A DNA stretch of 64,000 nucleotides from Pelobates cultripes (lineage: Eukaryota; Chordata; Amphibia; Anura; Pelobatidae): NCBI GenBank assembly GCA_933207985.1, contig OW240912.1, positions 255,491,393 to 255,555,392 of the forward strand. Reading direction: 5' to 3'. Below, in pieces: positions 1-10,560 of this stretch; the stretch's first letter is position 1, and each line of letters starts with the position of its first letter. Position numbers and translations under genes: made by a program. A model generated the notes under the pieces. It worked only from the letters and a program-made list of their open reading frames with translations. It had not been told where the DNA came from and did not search any database.

Positions 1-263
1 TGTGTGTCTGGGGGATGCTGTGTCTGGGGGTGCTGTGTGTCTGGGGGCTGCTGTGTATGGGGGGTGCTGTGTGTGTCTGGGGGGTGCTGTGTGTGTCTGG
101 GGGATGCTGTGTCTGGGGGTGCTGTGTGTGTCTGGGGGATGCTGTGTCTGGGGGTGCTGTGTGTCTGGGGGCTGCTGTGTGTGTCTGGGGGATGCTGTGT
201 GTGTATGGGGGGTGCTGTGTGTGTCTGGGGGCTGTGTATGGGGGGTGCTGTGTGTGTGAGTGA
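1..263. repeat. G-rich minisatellite, units of about 15-33 bp
   Basis: Irregular tandem units built from GTGCTGTGTGTGTCTGGGGG-like blocks run from the first base to about 263. Every unit carries a run of four to six G, so the strand has many spaced G-tracts. All reading frames through it stay open only because the repeat lacks stops; the Gly/Cys/Val-rich translations are not genes. It sits where other hAT copies in this window hold their microsatellite, so it is probably the inner part of the element that ends at 902. Confidence 0.9.
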
Positions 264-902
264 ATGTATTTTTTATGTAAATTTAAATTTTTTTTTTTTT
301 ACTAATAAAAATAAAAAAAATTATTCCCCCCCCCCCTCCCTTCTTACCTTTATCCTGGGAGGGGGAGGAGGAGATCCGTTATGCCTGGGGAGGTGGGAGC
401 CATGCTGCCTTCCCTGGTGGTCCAGTGGTGAGAGTGAACTCTAACCTGGAGGTTAGAGTTCACTGTCGCGAGTTCACTGTCAGAATCCCGCGAGAGGACC
501 GGCGGAGCTGCTTGTAAGAGCTCCGCTGGGTCCTCTCTCCGCCCTCACCCAGCCGGCGGCCGCATCTCCCTGTCTGTGGGCCGGTGAGGGAGATCTTTGA
601 TCTCCCCACCGGCCCATGGAGGCACACAGCGGGGCCGGCGCTCGGGTAGCGCTGGCCCTGCAGGGGCCGTCCGGGGAGATCCTGTGATCTCCCTGCCGGC
701 CTCGGCCCCACGGCCATCGCGGCCCACCGGGCATTTGCCCGGTATGCCCGATGGCCAGTCCGGGCCTGTACATATCACACACAGTCATCACACCTACTAT
801 CACATTCACAGACAACACAAACATTACATCATACATGGATGACGGGGGGGGCGCTGTGAAGATTTTTCGCACAGGGCGACTAAAGGCCTAAGGCCGGCCC
901 TG
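264..902 (+). mobile_element. Right-hand part of a non-autonomous hAT-like element
   Basis: The right end, roughly 841-902, matches the right end of the complete element at 8347-10331: a G-run, CGCTGTGAAG, TTTTTCGCACAGGGCG, then CCTAAGGCCGGCCCTG. The terminus is the reverse complement of CAGGGCCGGCCTTAGG. Inside it are a poly-T run, a C12 run (about 326-337), CTTACC followed by a CCAGTGG stretch, and GC-rich DNA with CCGGC-rich hairpins. The left end lies outside the window, so the target duplication cannot be checked. Confidence 0.7.
433..464. repeat. Near-perfect palindrome, 15-bp arms with 2-bp centre
   Basis: The arm AGTGAACTCTAACCT at 433-447 is followed by GG and its exact reverse complement at 450-464. 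It lies inside the hAT-like fragment and would extrude as a tight hairpin. A nearby partial copy of the arm (GAGTTCACTGT, about 469-480) suggests local duplication. Confidence 0.9.
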
Positions 903-1461
903 CCCCTACACACACTACATCACCTATACATACACACACACTACAGCCCGTATGTACACACTCTCACTATATCCCCTATACACACTATGCCCCCTATACA
1001 CACACTCTCTACAGCATCTAGACACACATACATTACCTTACACCACAAACACAACACGACTGAAACCAACCTATTAACGCAATACCACACCACAATCAGC
1101 TCACTCTACACACAAGCAATCCCACAAGCAGGCTACATACACATGCACTACACTCTTTCCTGGCATTTTTGTCTTCTGGTATCCCATTTATGGAGACACC
1201 TTAGACAAGTTTCAAGCAAACACAGCGCAAGCATGTTATTAAACTAGCTTGCACTGTGCAGAACAAATACAGGGCCTTTTTTCATGCTAAAGCTCTTCAG
1301 CAGAGCTCTGCACATGTTCTGCCCTGGAAAAGCATTGAACAAACATGCTCACTTTGAGATGGGGTGTGCTTGTCATTGGTGATGAGAAAACACACCCTAG
1401 CTGGCCACGCCCCATTGATTAAAAAATGTCCAAGTCAAATTCTTTTCCCAGTCCGGCCCTG
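903..1461. mobile_element. CA-rich stretch plus dispersed repeat ending in a second hAT-like terminus
   Basis: 903-1140 is CA-rich simple sequence. About 1150-1410 is a dispersed repeat with a diverged copy at 43045-43330 (shared blocks: AGCAGRGCTCTG, ATGYYCTGCCCTGGA-like, CTCACTTTGAG-TG-GGTGTG, GTCATTG-TGATGA). The block ends at 1447-1461 with CCCAGTCCGGCCCTG, whose complement CAGGGCCGGACTGGG is a typical hAT terminus. I could not place the left terminus, so the element may be truncated. Confidence 0.5.
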
Positions 1462-2513
1462 CAGTGGGTACATGGTATTTGAAATTACCATGCACTGCAA
1501 ATTATAATTTCCAAATGTGCATTCTGCTGGATGCATTTGGTTCCAATTTTGAGTAAAACTGGTGGTTTGTGAATTTTCTAAATATTAATATAGTGTGTGG
1601 ATATGAAAGCACTGGTTTTAATCTGGGAACTATATGCATCTGGGCAATTGCTACATATTCTCCTGGACCGACCACATTTTGACCACATTTGGCTTTAGTA
1701 AATATGAGAATTGCCATTGTGACTGGAATTCGGTCATTTCCACTGGATTTTGCAATGGACAGACCTGTAAATCACACTGCATGGAGATACTATTACGTCA
1801 TATCCTAATTTTAAAATGTTAATGGACTTCGTGGAGATCACTTGCAAAGTTGAAATAGATCTCAGAATTTAAAAAGAATTGCTTTTATTAGATGTTTGAA
1901 TTTGACATTATCATCATTCTACCTAGGTTTGGTATCTGTTTTTTTTTTCCATTCAGAAGCACACTCAGGTCTTATTCAGTAAACCCTTGTACTTCTCGTG
2001 TGCTAATTCCTTTAGTCTATTTGAACTTTATGAATTCTCAAATGGAACAGAGAGTGTCCATAAAGTAGCATAGGGGTCATTGGAGTTTTTCATGTTAGTT
2101 CAGCAACGTTAGTGTGTATGTTGTAATTTTGTTGTTGACACATGCCATTTGCAGCATATCCACCCAATGATTACACATATACACACACACACTCTATTTC
2201 AAAATGGATTTTCCAATTAAGGGAACATGGTAAATGTAGAACCTAATTCTGACTGATTTTGACACTTCCTCATTGGTTGATTTATTTGCTCTTAACAAAA
2301 AGGGAATAAGCTTCCATAACAGTCCTTATGTTTGAAGATAAGATACCTAGAGACACTACATGAAGAAGCATGTGCAAGGGGCAGTTAGGTATACCCAGAA
2401 AGCATGATGCTTCTTCTCAAAGGTCTAGGACTTTTGTAACAGCACTTTTTCATTAATGTTTGTAATTTTTTATATTTTACCAGATGTTTTACCTGTTCAT
2501 CTTACTTACCTTG
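1462..2513. other. No feature recognised
   Basis: AT-rich, single-copy-looking DNA. Short open frames at 1502-1822 on both strands overlap each other and show no family motif. Nothing else stands out beyond short homopolymers and a CA run near 2180. Confidence 0.5.
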
Positions 2514-2595
2514 TTAACCCCTTACGGACACAACTTCTGGAATAAAAGGGTATCAAGATGGAATATTTCCGTCATGGGTCCATAAGGAGTTTTAA
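2514..2595. mobile_element. Diverged 80-bp TTAACCCCTTA-type MITE
   Basis: Begins TTAACCCCTTACGGACAC and ends CCATAAGGAGTTTTAA. It is a rearranged relative of the 80-bp copies at 16821 and 26074, sharing the CTTCTGGAATAAAAGGG block in opposite orientation. TTAA lies at both ends. Confidence 0.6.
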
Positions 2596-4295
2596 TGTAC
2601 CTTTACAAACAATCAGAATATTTTAATCAATCTGTCTTTTCTGTCATTTCTGCTGCACATCAATATTTTTTATATTTTTTTAAATGTCACAGTAAATTAT
2701 ACATGTATTGTGACTGTTTAAATGGTGCATTATAAAGAGCAATACACATGTAAAATCCCATTATACCAATATCTTTGTATTAAGGTTAAAGCACAGCCCT
2801 GTTTATACTAGCGTGTTTCATTATATTATACTCTTTTTTTTTTTTTATATGATATTTCTCATAAATATTCTCCTAGAACAGATGGCACATGTTTAGACCA
2901 TTTCATAGCCCTGCATTAAATTCTTCTCCTTGGTCGACAATTTGTAGTGGGCAATTTATAAACATGAGCAGGACATAAAACCAGAAGACAGATGCTCTCC
3001 CATTAATTATTTAGAACCAGTGACATAAGTATTTAAAGAACATTTTTGAGTTAGGCAACAAGGATCCCAATTAGCTTGTAACACATTATTATCAGCCTCT
3101 ACATAATTAAGTCTTTATGGCATTAAGTATTAAGTATATAAACAAGTATATCATAAATGGGAGTTTAAAAACAAAATGTGTCCCAAGTCTTTGGTTATAT
3201 ATATTGATGAGGTCCTTAAAAACCTTGCAGGTCTACAATGGCACTTTAGGTGTGCTTTTTGTTCCTGTTTTTATGCTTGCTAGTGCTCTATAAATATTAC
3301 CTCTTTCCTAATGTTTATGTTTTAGACAAATTTATCATGTGCAGTACAGCATCAAACCTCCATTCATCTTTTCTATTTAGTTATTTTTTTTTAAATTAAA
3401 AACTAAATATTAATCAATATAGTTGAGAGATAGAGAGGGCAGATTGCAAGTTTATTCAATCAAATTGAGTTTTAAAGCAGAATAAAAAGGTCTAAGGGTA
3501 GTAAAATCCCCATAGTTACTTTTCAGTTGATGGACACATTTTCTCTTAACCTATATTGCCATGTTACATAGAAAAACAAAATATGGCAAGCTTTCAGATG
3601 ATAAAACATTAATTATTATCAAATCAGTAACAATGCTGAGCAATTAGAAGAATTTTCAGAGTTTATTAAAACAATGAGGTAGAAATGACACACAACATTT
3701 CAAAGAGCAATAGAACAAGTGCAGATATTTTCTAACCTGAATTCAACAATTCAGTAGATTGATATATCGTACGTAAATTGCAATAATTGCAGGGAGCTGT
3801 GAGTTTTCTTAAAACAACACTCCATTTTATTCAGTAGGTTCCTCAAACAGTATAATGACTTCTCCATCTCGAAGGCTAGTCTCGTGCACTGTGATAATGA
3901 TACCAGGGTTGGTGGTCACGAATGGAGCCTATACTTAGTTTCTTGTTTATATATGAAATGTTTAGCTTTCTCTGTTCCTTTTTAGCATCTTTACCACACT
4001 AAATCAGAGGAATTGGTGCAAACCAGTGGCCAACAGGACAAAATCTTTTTAAAATCATCATCACAAAATCTGAATGATCCACACAGCTTAACATTTTATA
4101 AAATAAACATCAGTTTAATATCATATAAAATGAACATGCAAAACAAATAAATTAAACTATGTGTATCGAATGTGAGAAGCTTGAGATTGTATCAAAGGAT
4201 CCATGGAGCTATGCAAAGTTTAGTGGAGAAAACGGGCAGACCCAGAGTAGACGTTTGGGAGGTTCATTGTCAAATGCAGCAGTGCAGTTAAAAAT
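2596..4295. other. No feature recognised
   Basis: About 1.7 kb of AT-rich DNA with poly-T and poly-A runs, no long open frame and no repeat that I can match elsewhere in the window. Confidence 0.5.
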
Positions 4296-4968
4296 CTTCT
4301 CCAGTTTCACTGCTCAGTTCACTGCCATTTAGGAGTTAAATCACTTTGTTTCTGTTTATGCAGCCCTTGCCACACCTCCGTTGGCTCTGATTGACACAGC
4401 CTGCATGAAAAAAAAACCAATCAGATATAATTTACCTTAAACAATTGTATTTAACTTTAATCACATACAGGAGGCTCTTGCATGGTCTAGCAATCTATTA
4501 ACATAGCAGAGGATAACATCTAAATTTGGTCACGCTACCGTTAGGGAGTGATAGGAGGGAGCGCTGAGCGCATCCCTCCTGTCAGCCCCTCTCCTCATGC
4601 TGCGCCCGGGCGGCGCGCCCTCATGGATGCACCAGCCCAGGCAAAGCTGCAGCCGCCTGAGGCTCTCCACAGAGCGCTCGGGCGGCTGCAGCATGAGGGG
4701 GGCCGGCGCTCCTGGCGGCGCCCCTTCCCAATCTAAATTTAACAGAACTAGCAATAAAGGAATGATAAACTTTAGATGACTCTTTACAGGAAGTGTTTAG
4801 GATGGCTGTGCCTGTCACATGCAGGGAGGTGTTACTAGGGTTCATAAACAAAGTGATTTAACTCCTAAATGGCAGATAATTATGCAGTGAGACTGCAGTG
4901 GCATGATCTATACACCAAAACTGCTTCATTAAGCTAAAGTTGTTTTGGTGACTATAGTGTCCCTTTAA
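4296..4968. mobile_element. Kolobok/T2-like MITE, left end missing, with GC-rich insert
   Basis: Shares with the complete element at 28228-28774 the blocks TCACTGCTCA, CTGCCATTTAGGAGTT, CACAGCCT, TAGGATGGCTGTG-like and the right end GACTATAGTGTCCCTTTAA, ending in TTAA at 4965-4968. The TTAAAGG left terminus is absent, so this copy is 5'-truncated. TTAA duplications and TTAAAGG termini are typical of the T2/Kolobok group. A 203-bp insert (4528-4730) interrupts it. Confidence 0.75.
4528..4730. mobile_element. 203-bp GC-rich insert flanked by 10-bp direct repeats
   Basis: A very GC-rich block with sharp edges sits inside the AT-rich MITE. It is flanked by ATCTAAATTT at 4518-4527 and 4731-4740, which looks like a 10-bp target-site duplication. 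The block contains opposed copies of CTCATGCTGC and GCAGCATGAG and several GGCGC-type hairpins. I see no terminal inverted repeat, A-tail or known family motif. Confidence 0.55.
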
Positions 4969-5324
4969 CGTGAGTTTTATTGCTGTAGCCATGAGTAATG
5001 TGCAATGTGTATGAGTATCATAGAGTTCCACAGCTATAAACGTCAGAGTAACACATTTTTTGCTTTGAGGAAAGAGGGAAGGATAGGTCGGTATAACAGG
5101 GAGAGAGAGGAAATGATTGGTGGTAGATATAGGTAGAGAGAGGTAAGGAGAGAGTAAAAGGAGATGGAGAGGGAGGCATCAGTAAAGGAACTGAATTAGG
5201 ATCGCCAGCTCTGTCTCTCACAGAGGCAAACTGCCTCCAGAAGATATGGCACCAATTGAAAACACAATTTGTGTTCCAACAGTGAAAGGATTAATTTAGG
5301 ATTTTCTATATATTGCACTGTTAA
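4969..5324. other. No gene; purine-rich patch
   Basis: 5090-5180 is GA-rich (repeated GAGAGA and GGAGA). The remainder is unremarkable. Confidence 0.5.
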
Positions 5325-5625
5325 ACAGCCTGCTAGAACCTGCTACAGCCTCCTGAGTGTGATTAAAGTTCAAATAACATAGCAGGACATAAGAATATCT
5401 AAAGTAAACACACTGTGCTGTAAGATCTGAATGAAAATTAAAACCATTTTTTTTCAATGCTGGTTGTATGAATCCAAGCCAGAGGAGGTGTGCCTAGGGC
5501 TTTTTACACAGAAACAAAAGTAATTTAACTCCTAAATGGAAGAGTATTGAGCAGTAAGACTACAGGGGCATGATCTATACACCACAACTGCCAACTGCTT
5601 CATTAGCTAACATTGTTTTGATATG
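5325..5625. mobile_element. Partial Kolobok/T2-like MITE
   Basis: Matches the right two-thirds of the element at 28228-28774: GATTAAAGTTCAAATAACAT-like, AAATTAAAACCATTTT, GAGGAGGTGTG-CTAG, AATTTAACTCCTAAATGG, GCATGATCTATACACCA. Both TTAA termini are missing. Confidence 0.7.
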
Positions 5626-6267
5626 TAGAAAAGTCATTTACATCATTGTTTTCTAAGAAATATCATGATGAGAAAGTAAATATCTGTTTCCATGTTTAGA
5701 TTTCTGCTAAAAGTATTCCTGTACTACTTCTTCCCGTTTCTAAGAATTATTTCACAGCTACTTCTGTTAAAAAAAAAATAATAATAATATTAAAAACACA
5801 AGAAACCCCCCCCCCCCACAAAGCAAACATAAATTATATGGGAGAGTTATAGGAAAATATGATGGATCTCAGCTATAGGTGTTCAGGTGTATATGTATCT
5901 AAATCTCACAACTGCCATAGCAAGTCATGTGTAATGGGGAACTTAATACAACTGTCAGATATATACTATTACAACATAAAATAAGCCTTTACTAAACCCC
6001 ATATCACATTTTGGGTGTATATATATGGTAGCAGAAAGAACATTTACTTACATATGGACCAAATATCCCAATCATATATATGGCTTTTACAGCTGAACAT
6101 AGAAACAAGGTAAGGGTCTCTTTGCAGCACCTCACACTCTTGATCCTGGTTTGATCATCAGACATGTACAGAAAGTCACAGGCCTTAGAGGTCTAGTATT
6201 AAATTATAGCACTTTATTTCAGATGTTCTATAAGTAATATTATTATAATATGAACGGTTTAGCATTA
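5626..6267. other. No gene; homopolymer cluster
   Basis: Contains A10, (AAT)n and C12 runs between 5767 and 5818; otherwise AT-rich DNA without recognisable features. Confidence 0.5.
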
Positions 6268-6400
6268 TTAAAGGAACACTCCAAAAGCACCTCAGTTAGC
6301 TGCACACAGGACTGTTTGGGAGATCATCACCACTGATGACCATTGAATGGGTGGGTGGAGGAGACCCAGGAGACTCCCAAGCATTTCAGTGTTATCAATA
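6268..6400 (+). mobile_element. One end of a Kolobok/T2-like MITE
   Basis: TTAAAGGAACACTCCAAAAG begins at 6268 (TTAA 6268-6271), the standard terminus of this group. The other end was not found; the right boundary given is approximate. Confidence 0.55.
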
Positions 6401-6640
6401 AATGTATTTATTTTAATAACTGGAATGCTACCATAACTGACCTCTTGCAGGCCTCCTGGGTGATAGATATATATTTATATACATTTATATGCTGATGCAG
6501 CATCCAAGCAATTAAACATTCCACAAGCAATTTGTAAATAATGTGAATATTTTTTGCCAATTAGATTGGACAGATGCCTAGCATAAATTACACTATCCAG
6601 ACAAAAATAGACTGCCTTTTTAAAGGGTCAGTCTAATCCT

Positions 6641-7142
6641 TTAAAGGACCACTATAGGCATCCAGACCACTTCAGCTTAATGAAGTGGTCTGGGTGCCTG
6701 GTCCAGATAGGGTTAACCCTTTTTTTTTTTTTATAAACATAGCAGTTTCAGAGAAACTGCTATGTTTACACTGAGGGTTAATCCAGCCTCTGGAGCCTCT
6801 AGTGGCTGTCTCATTGAGAGCCACTAGAGGCGTTTGCGTGCTTCTCACCGTGAAAATCACAGTGAGAAGACGTCAGCGTCCATAGGAAAGCATTGTAAAT
6901 GCTTTACTATGAACTGGCTGAATGCGCGCGCGGCTCCTGCCGCGCATGCGCATTCAGCCGATGTCGTCGCTAGGAAGGAGGAGGAGGAAAGCTCCCCGCC
7001 CGGCGCTGGAGAAAGGTAAGATTTTAACCCCTTACTCTCCCCAGAGCCCGGCAGGAGGGGGACCCTGAGGGTGGGAGCACCCTCAGGGCACTATAGGACC
7101 AGGAAAATTAGTATGTTTCCTGGCACTATAGTGGTCCTTTAA
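6641..7142. mobile_element. Complete Kolobok/T2-like non-autonomous element, about 500 bp
   Basis: TTAA at 6641-6644 and 7139-7142 bracket AGGACCACTATAG and its reverse complement CTATAGTGGTCCT. Subterminal DNA folds further: CAGACCACTTCA pairs with TGAAGTGGTCTG, and 6916-6959 forms a long hairpin around GGCTGAATGCGCG. The interior has GAGAAAGGTAAG near 7009-7020. A related copy lies at 18055-18415. No transposase frame, so it must have relied on another element. Confidence 0.85.
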
Positions 7143-7928
7143 CAATTATGCATTATTAAAACATTCATGCTGTATATATTACCATGCACCAATCCCCAGC
7201 TCTGAGAGTGGATTATTAATACAGGTTTATTAAATCTTGCAGCTGTAATAGAGAATTCCATTAGTTCTAGATTGTGCTTGTTTGTATCTAACACTAATAT
7301 TATAGTAATATTTCAATGAATGCATGTAGTGTGTGGTAACAGTCCCACCTAGTGGTGTTATTGTGCATATGACAATGGGATAATACAGTCTCACATTTAT
7401 ATTTATTCCTCCTCCACCCATGCTTTATTCCCTAATCCTCTTCTGCCCAGTCATTCACATTAGTTCCCATCCCTCACAGACATATATTCTAGTCTCCCCT
7501 AGTCTCTAACAGCCCTATTCTCTAATGTCATACCCTGCCTTATGACTCCTACTACCTAACAGGGACAGTCCGGAGTAATATGCATTGTTTCTGGTAAAAC
7601 ATTTTCAGACTGAACAAGATGGCCATTTGTTCAAGTTGACATTTACCCCCTCTCAATCAACTTTTTTTTTTCTACACCCATTTTGCACCCAGTATTGTTT
7701 TAAGTGTAATTTGTGAATTTCTGTAATCAGGAAGCTGTTTTATATATCCCAAAACTGACTTCAGGGGCAATGTTTGGGGTTACTATACTAGTGATTTCCC
7801 TTTTGTGGTCTATGATGGTAAGATAATGGTGAAGATGAAAAAAAGGCATAAATCTACCTTAAAATCAAGAAAATGTAACTACTAATTCCGTTATACTTTC
7901 CAGAGGAAAAGCGAGAGGAATAAACTTC
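7143..7928. other. No feature recognised
   Basis: AT-rich DNA with short non-convincing open frames; no repeat matched. Confidence 0.5.
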
Positions 7929-8206
7929 TTAAAGTGACACTTCAGGCACCCAGACCACTTCTGCCCATTGGAGTGGTCTGGGTGCCAACTCCCACTACCC
8001 TTAACCCTGCAAGTATAAATATTACAGTTTTCATAAACTGCAATATTTACCTTGAAGGGTTAAGTCCTCCTCTAGTGGTACGCTATGTGAGGACCTCCAG
8101 TGTCACCGAAATCCCCATAGGAAAGCATTGAAAGCAATATTAAAAGCTTTCCTATCGGGTGGTCTAATGTACGGTTTGTTTTCCTGGCACTGGAGAGTCC
8201 CTTTAA
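7929..8206. mobile_element. Kolobok/T2-like MITE, 270-bp class
   Basis: TTAA at 7929-7932 and 8203-8206. Left end AGTGACACTTCAGGCACCC, right end GGCACTGGAGAGTCCCTTTAA. The subterminal CCAGACCACTTC/GAGTGGTCTGG hairpin is like the one in 6641-7142, so the two are related. Confidence 0.75.
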
Positions 8207-8660
8207 AAAAAGTCCGGGAAACATGCACTATACGCTTACTGTTATGTTAAGTGTTATGTGGTTATAAAATGAGGCTTCTATTTGTTGGTTTTATAATTTT
8301 GTATTACTATTATTTTTGTCTTCCGATTGCATCTACATGATACTCCCAGGGCCGGCCTTAGGGGTGTGCGAGCTGTGCGACCGCACAGGGCGCCATGGAA
8401 CAGGGGGCGCCCTGTGGCCGACACAGCTCACTCATGGCCGGAGTGCAGGGGAGCTAAAAGAGGTACCTGGCTGGAGGATTAATTATTCTCCACCCGGGTC
8501 TATTAAAAAAAAAAAAAATCGCGGCAGAGGGGGCGGGGTTTACCGAGCGGCGGAGGCGGGGCTTATCGAGAGGCGGAGACGGGGCTAATACCTCCCGAAG
8601 CCCCTGCTGTACAGGAAGAGGGAAAGATGCTTCCCCATCAGCCAACTGCATCCACTGGAA

Positions 8661-9205
8661 AGAGGTAAGTGTGTGTGTGTGACTGTTTGCCTGTTTGTGT
8701 GACTGTCTGTCTGTGTGTGTGTGTGACTGTCTGTCTGTGTGACTGCCTGCCTGTGTGCGTGTGACTGTCTGTGTGTGTGTGTGTGTGTGTGTGACTGTCT
8801 GTGTGACTGCCTGTCCTTGTGTGTGTGTGTGTGTGTGACTGTCTGTCTCTGTGTGTGTGTGTGACTGTCTCTGTGTGTGACTGTCTCTGTGTGTGACTGC
8901 CTGCCTGTGTGTGACTGTCTGTGTGTGTGACTGTCTGTCTGTGTGTGTGACTGCCTGTGTGTGTGACTGCCTGTGTGTGACTGCCTGCCTGTGTGTGTCT
9001 GTCTGTAACTATCTGTCTGTGTGTGACTGCCTGCCTGTGTGTGTATAACTGTCTATGTGTGTGTTACTGTGTGTCTGTCTGTGTGTGACTGCCTATGTGA
9101 CTGTCTGTCTGTGTGTGTCGCTGTAGCTGTGCCATTGTTTGTGCCTGTGCCTGTATGTGTGACTGCCTTTAACTGAGTGTGTGTGTACATGCCTGTAACC
9201 GAGTT
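8661..9205. repeat. TG-type microsatellite with CTGTCTGTGTGTGTGACTG units
   Basis: About 540 bp of GTGTGT, GACTGTCTGTCTG and GACTGCCTGCCTG units directly after AGAGGTAAG in hAT-A. Low complexity; not coding. Confidence 0.9.
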
Positions 9206-9230
9206 TAAATTTCCCCCACCCCTTCCTGTC

Positions 9231-9830
9231 AAGGCCGCACTTTGACTGACAGACGCTCACTCACTGACAGACGCACACTCACTGACAGACACACACTCTC
9301 ATATACACTGACAAACAATGACATACACACATACACTATTACTTGGACACACACTGACAGATGCACACTCTCACTGACAGACGCAAGCACTCACTGAAAG
9401 ATGCACGACTCCACTGACCGACACATACACACTGACTGACACACACTCACTGACCGACACACACTCACTGACCGACACACACTCACTGACACTACACACT
9501 CACTGACTTACACACTCACTGACTTACACACTCACTGACTTACACACTCACTGACCGACACACACTCACTGACGACACATACACACTCACTGACGACACA
9601 TACACACTCACTGACTGACACATACACACTCACTGACTGACACATATACACTCACTGACCAACACACACATTCACTCACAGACACACACACATTCACTTA
9701 CAGACACACACAATTACACACTTACAGACACACACACACACACACACACACACATTCACTTCAAAATAAACACTCACAGACACACACACAGACATTTCCA
9801 CTAACACTCACAAACTAATATTTTTTACAT
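9231..9830. repeat. CA-type tandem repeat with CACTCACTGAC units
   Basis: About 600 bp of ACACACTCACTGACAGACAC-like units. It follows the TG array, so the two arrays are broadly complementary and could pair as a long imperfect hairpin inside hAT-A. Confidence 0.9.
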
Positions 9831-9951
9831 TTATTTTAAATCCACCCAGCCTCCCTGGGAAAGCTGGAGTGGATTTCTTACCAGCAGTCCAGTGTGGCTG
9901 CTGGGCAGGCAGGCAGGGGGCGCACAGGCTGAGTAAGCAGCGCTTAGTGAT

Positions 9952-9989
9952 GCCGGGAGCCGGACTGACGTCATATTCTGGCTCCCGGC
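9952..9989. repeat. Imperfect palindrome centred on TGACGTCA in hAT-A
   Basis: GCCGGGAGCCGGACTGACG and TCATATTCTGGCTCCCGGC pair around TGACGTCA. The same motif is a perfect 66-bp palindrome in hAT-C at 20097-20162. TGACGTCA is the consensus CRE bound by CREB/ATF proteins; whether it acts here is unknown. Confidence 0.75.
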
Positions 9990-10339
9990 TTCATTAAGCG
10001 GCGCAGAGGAAGCTGAGCAGGAAGAGCTCAGGTGAGTATGCTCCTTCGCTGCCCGCTGCCAGCCTTGGGGGGGCTCAAAAGTGGCCAGCCGGTCAGCTCT
10101 TGAGCCCCCCAGGATGCGAGGCAAGCAAGGGATCTGCCTGGGGTTTGGAGGGATGCTTTTTTTTGCCGCCCCCTGCAAAGTGGCGCCCAAGGCAGATGCC
10201 TTGTTTGCCTCGTGATACACACGTCCCCGGTGCCTGTGTGTGTTACTGTATTCAGGCAACTTGGTGGGAGGTGGGGGGGGCGCCGTGAAGACTTTTTGCA
10301 CAGGGCGCCTAATTGCCTAAGGCCGGCCCTGGATACTCC

Positions 10340-10560
10340 ACTAGTATCTGATGTGTCCTCCTACCATATGGGGGCTGCATAGTGGAATGATAACCATATG
10401 GTACATAAAATGCAGTTTAAATTTTTTCTGCACTGGATCTGTCTGGCAAAATATACCCTGCTGTGGACAGACGTATTTAAAATCTCTGTATTTTTACTTA
10501 ATATGTTTTTGACTTAACTCTTGTCATTATTTGCTATTATTTGTTTGAATATACTCAATG
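10340..10560. other. No feature recognised
   Basis: Short AT-rich spacer between two hAT-like elements. Confidence 0.4.

Larger units (their letters stand above)
8347..10331 (+). mobile_element. Complete non-autonomous hAT-like element ('hAT-A') with perfect 8-bp duplication
   Basis: Starts CAGGGCCGGCCTTAGG at 8347 and ends CCTAAGGCCGGCCCTG at 10331. It is flanked by GATACTCC at 8339-8346 and again at 10332-10339, a perfect 8-bp target-site duplication, as expected for hAT insertion. Length 1,985 bp. Order inside: GC-rich 5' module ending CCACTGG-AAAGAGGTAAG, a TG-rich microsatellite, a CA-rich microsatellite, then a 3' module with CTTACC and TCCAGTG, a palindrome centred on TGACGTCA, and CTTTTTGCACAGGGCGCC. 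No transposase. Other copies: 264-902 and 17179-about 21588. Confidence 0.9.

Noticed and set aside
2..444. Gly/Cys-rich 146-codon open frame at the window start
   Set aside because: Pure minisatellite translation running into homopolymers.
8661..9830. CRISPR-like array
   Set aside because: Repeats vary in length and sequence with no unique spacers of regular size; it is a eukaryotic microsatellite.
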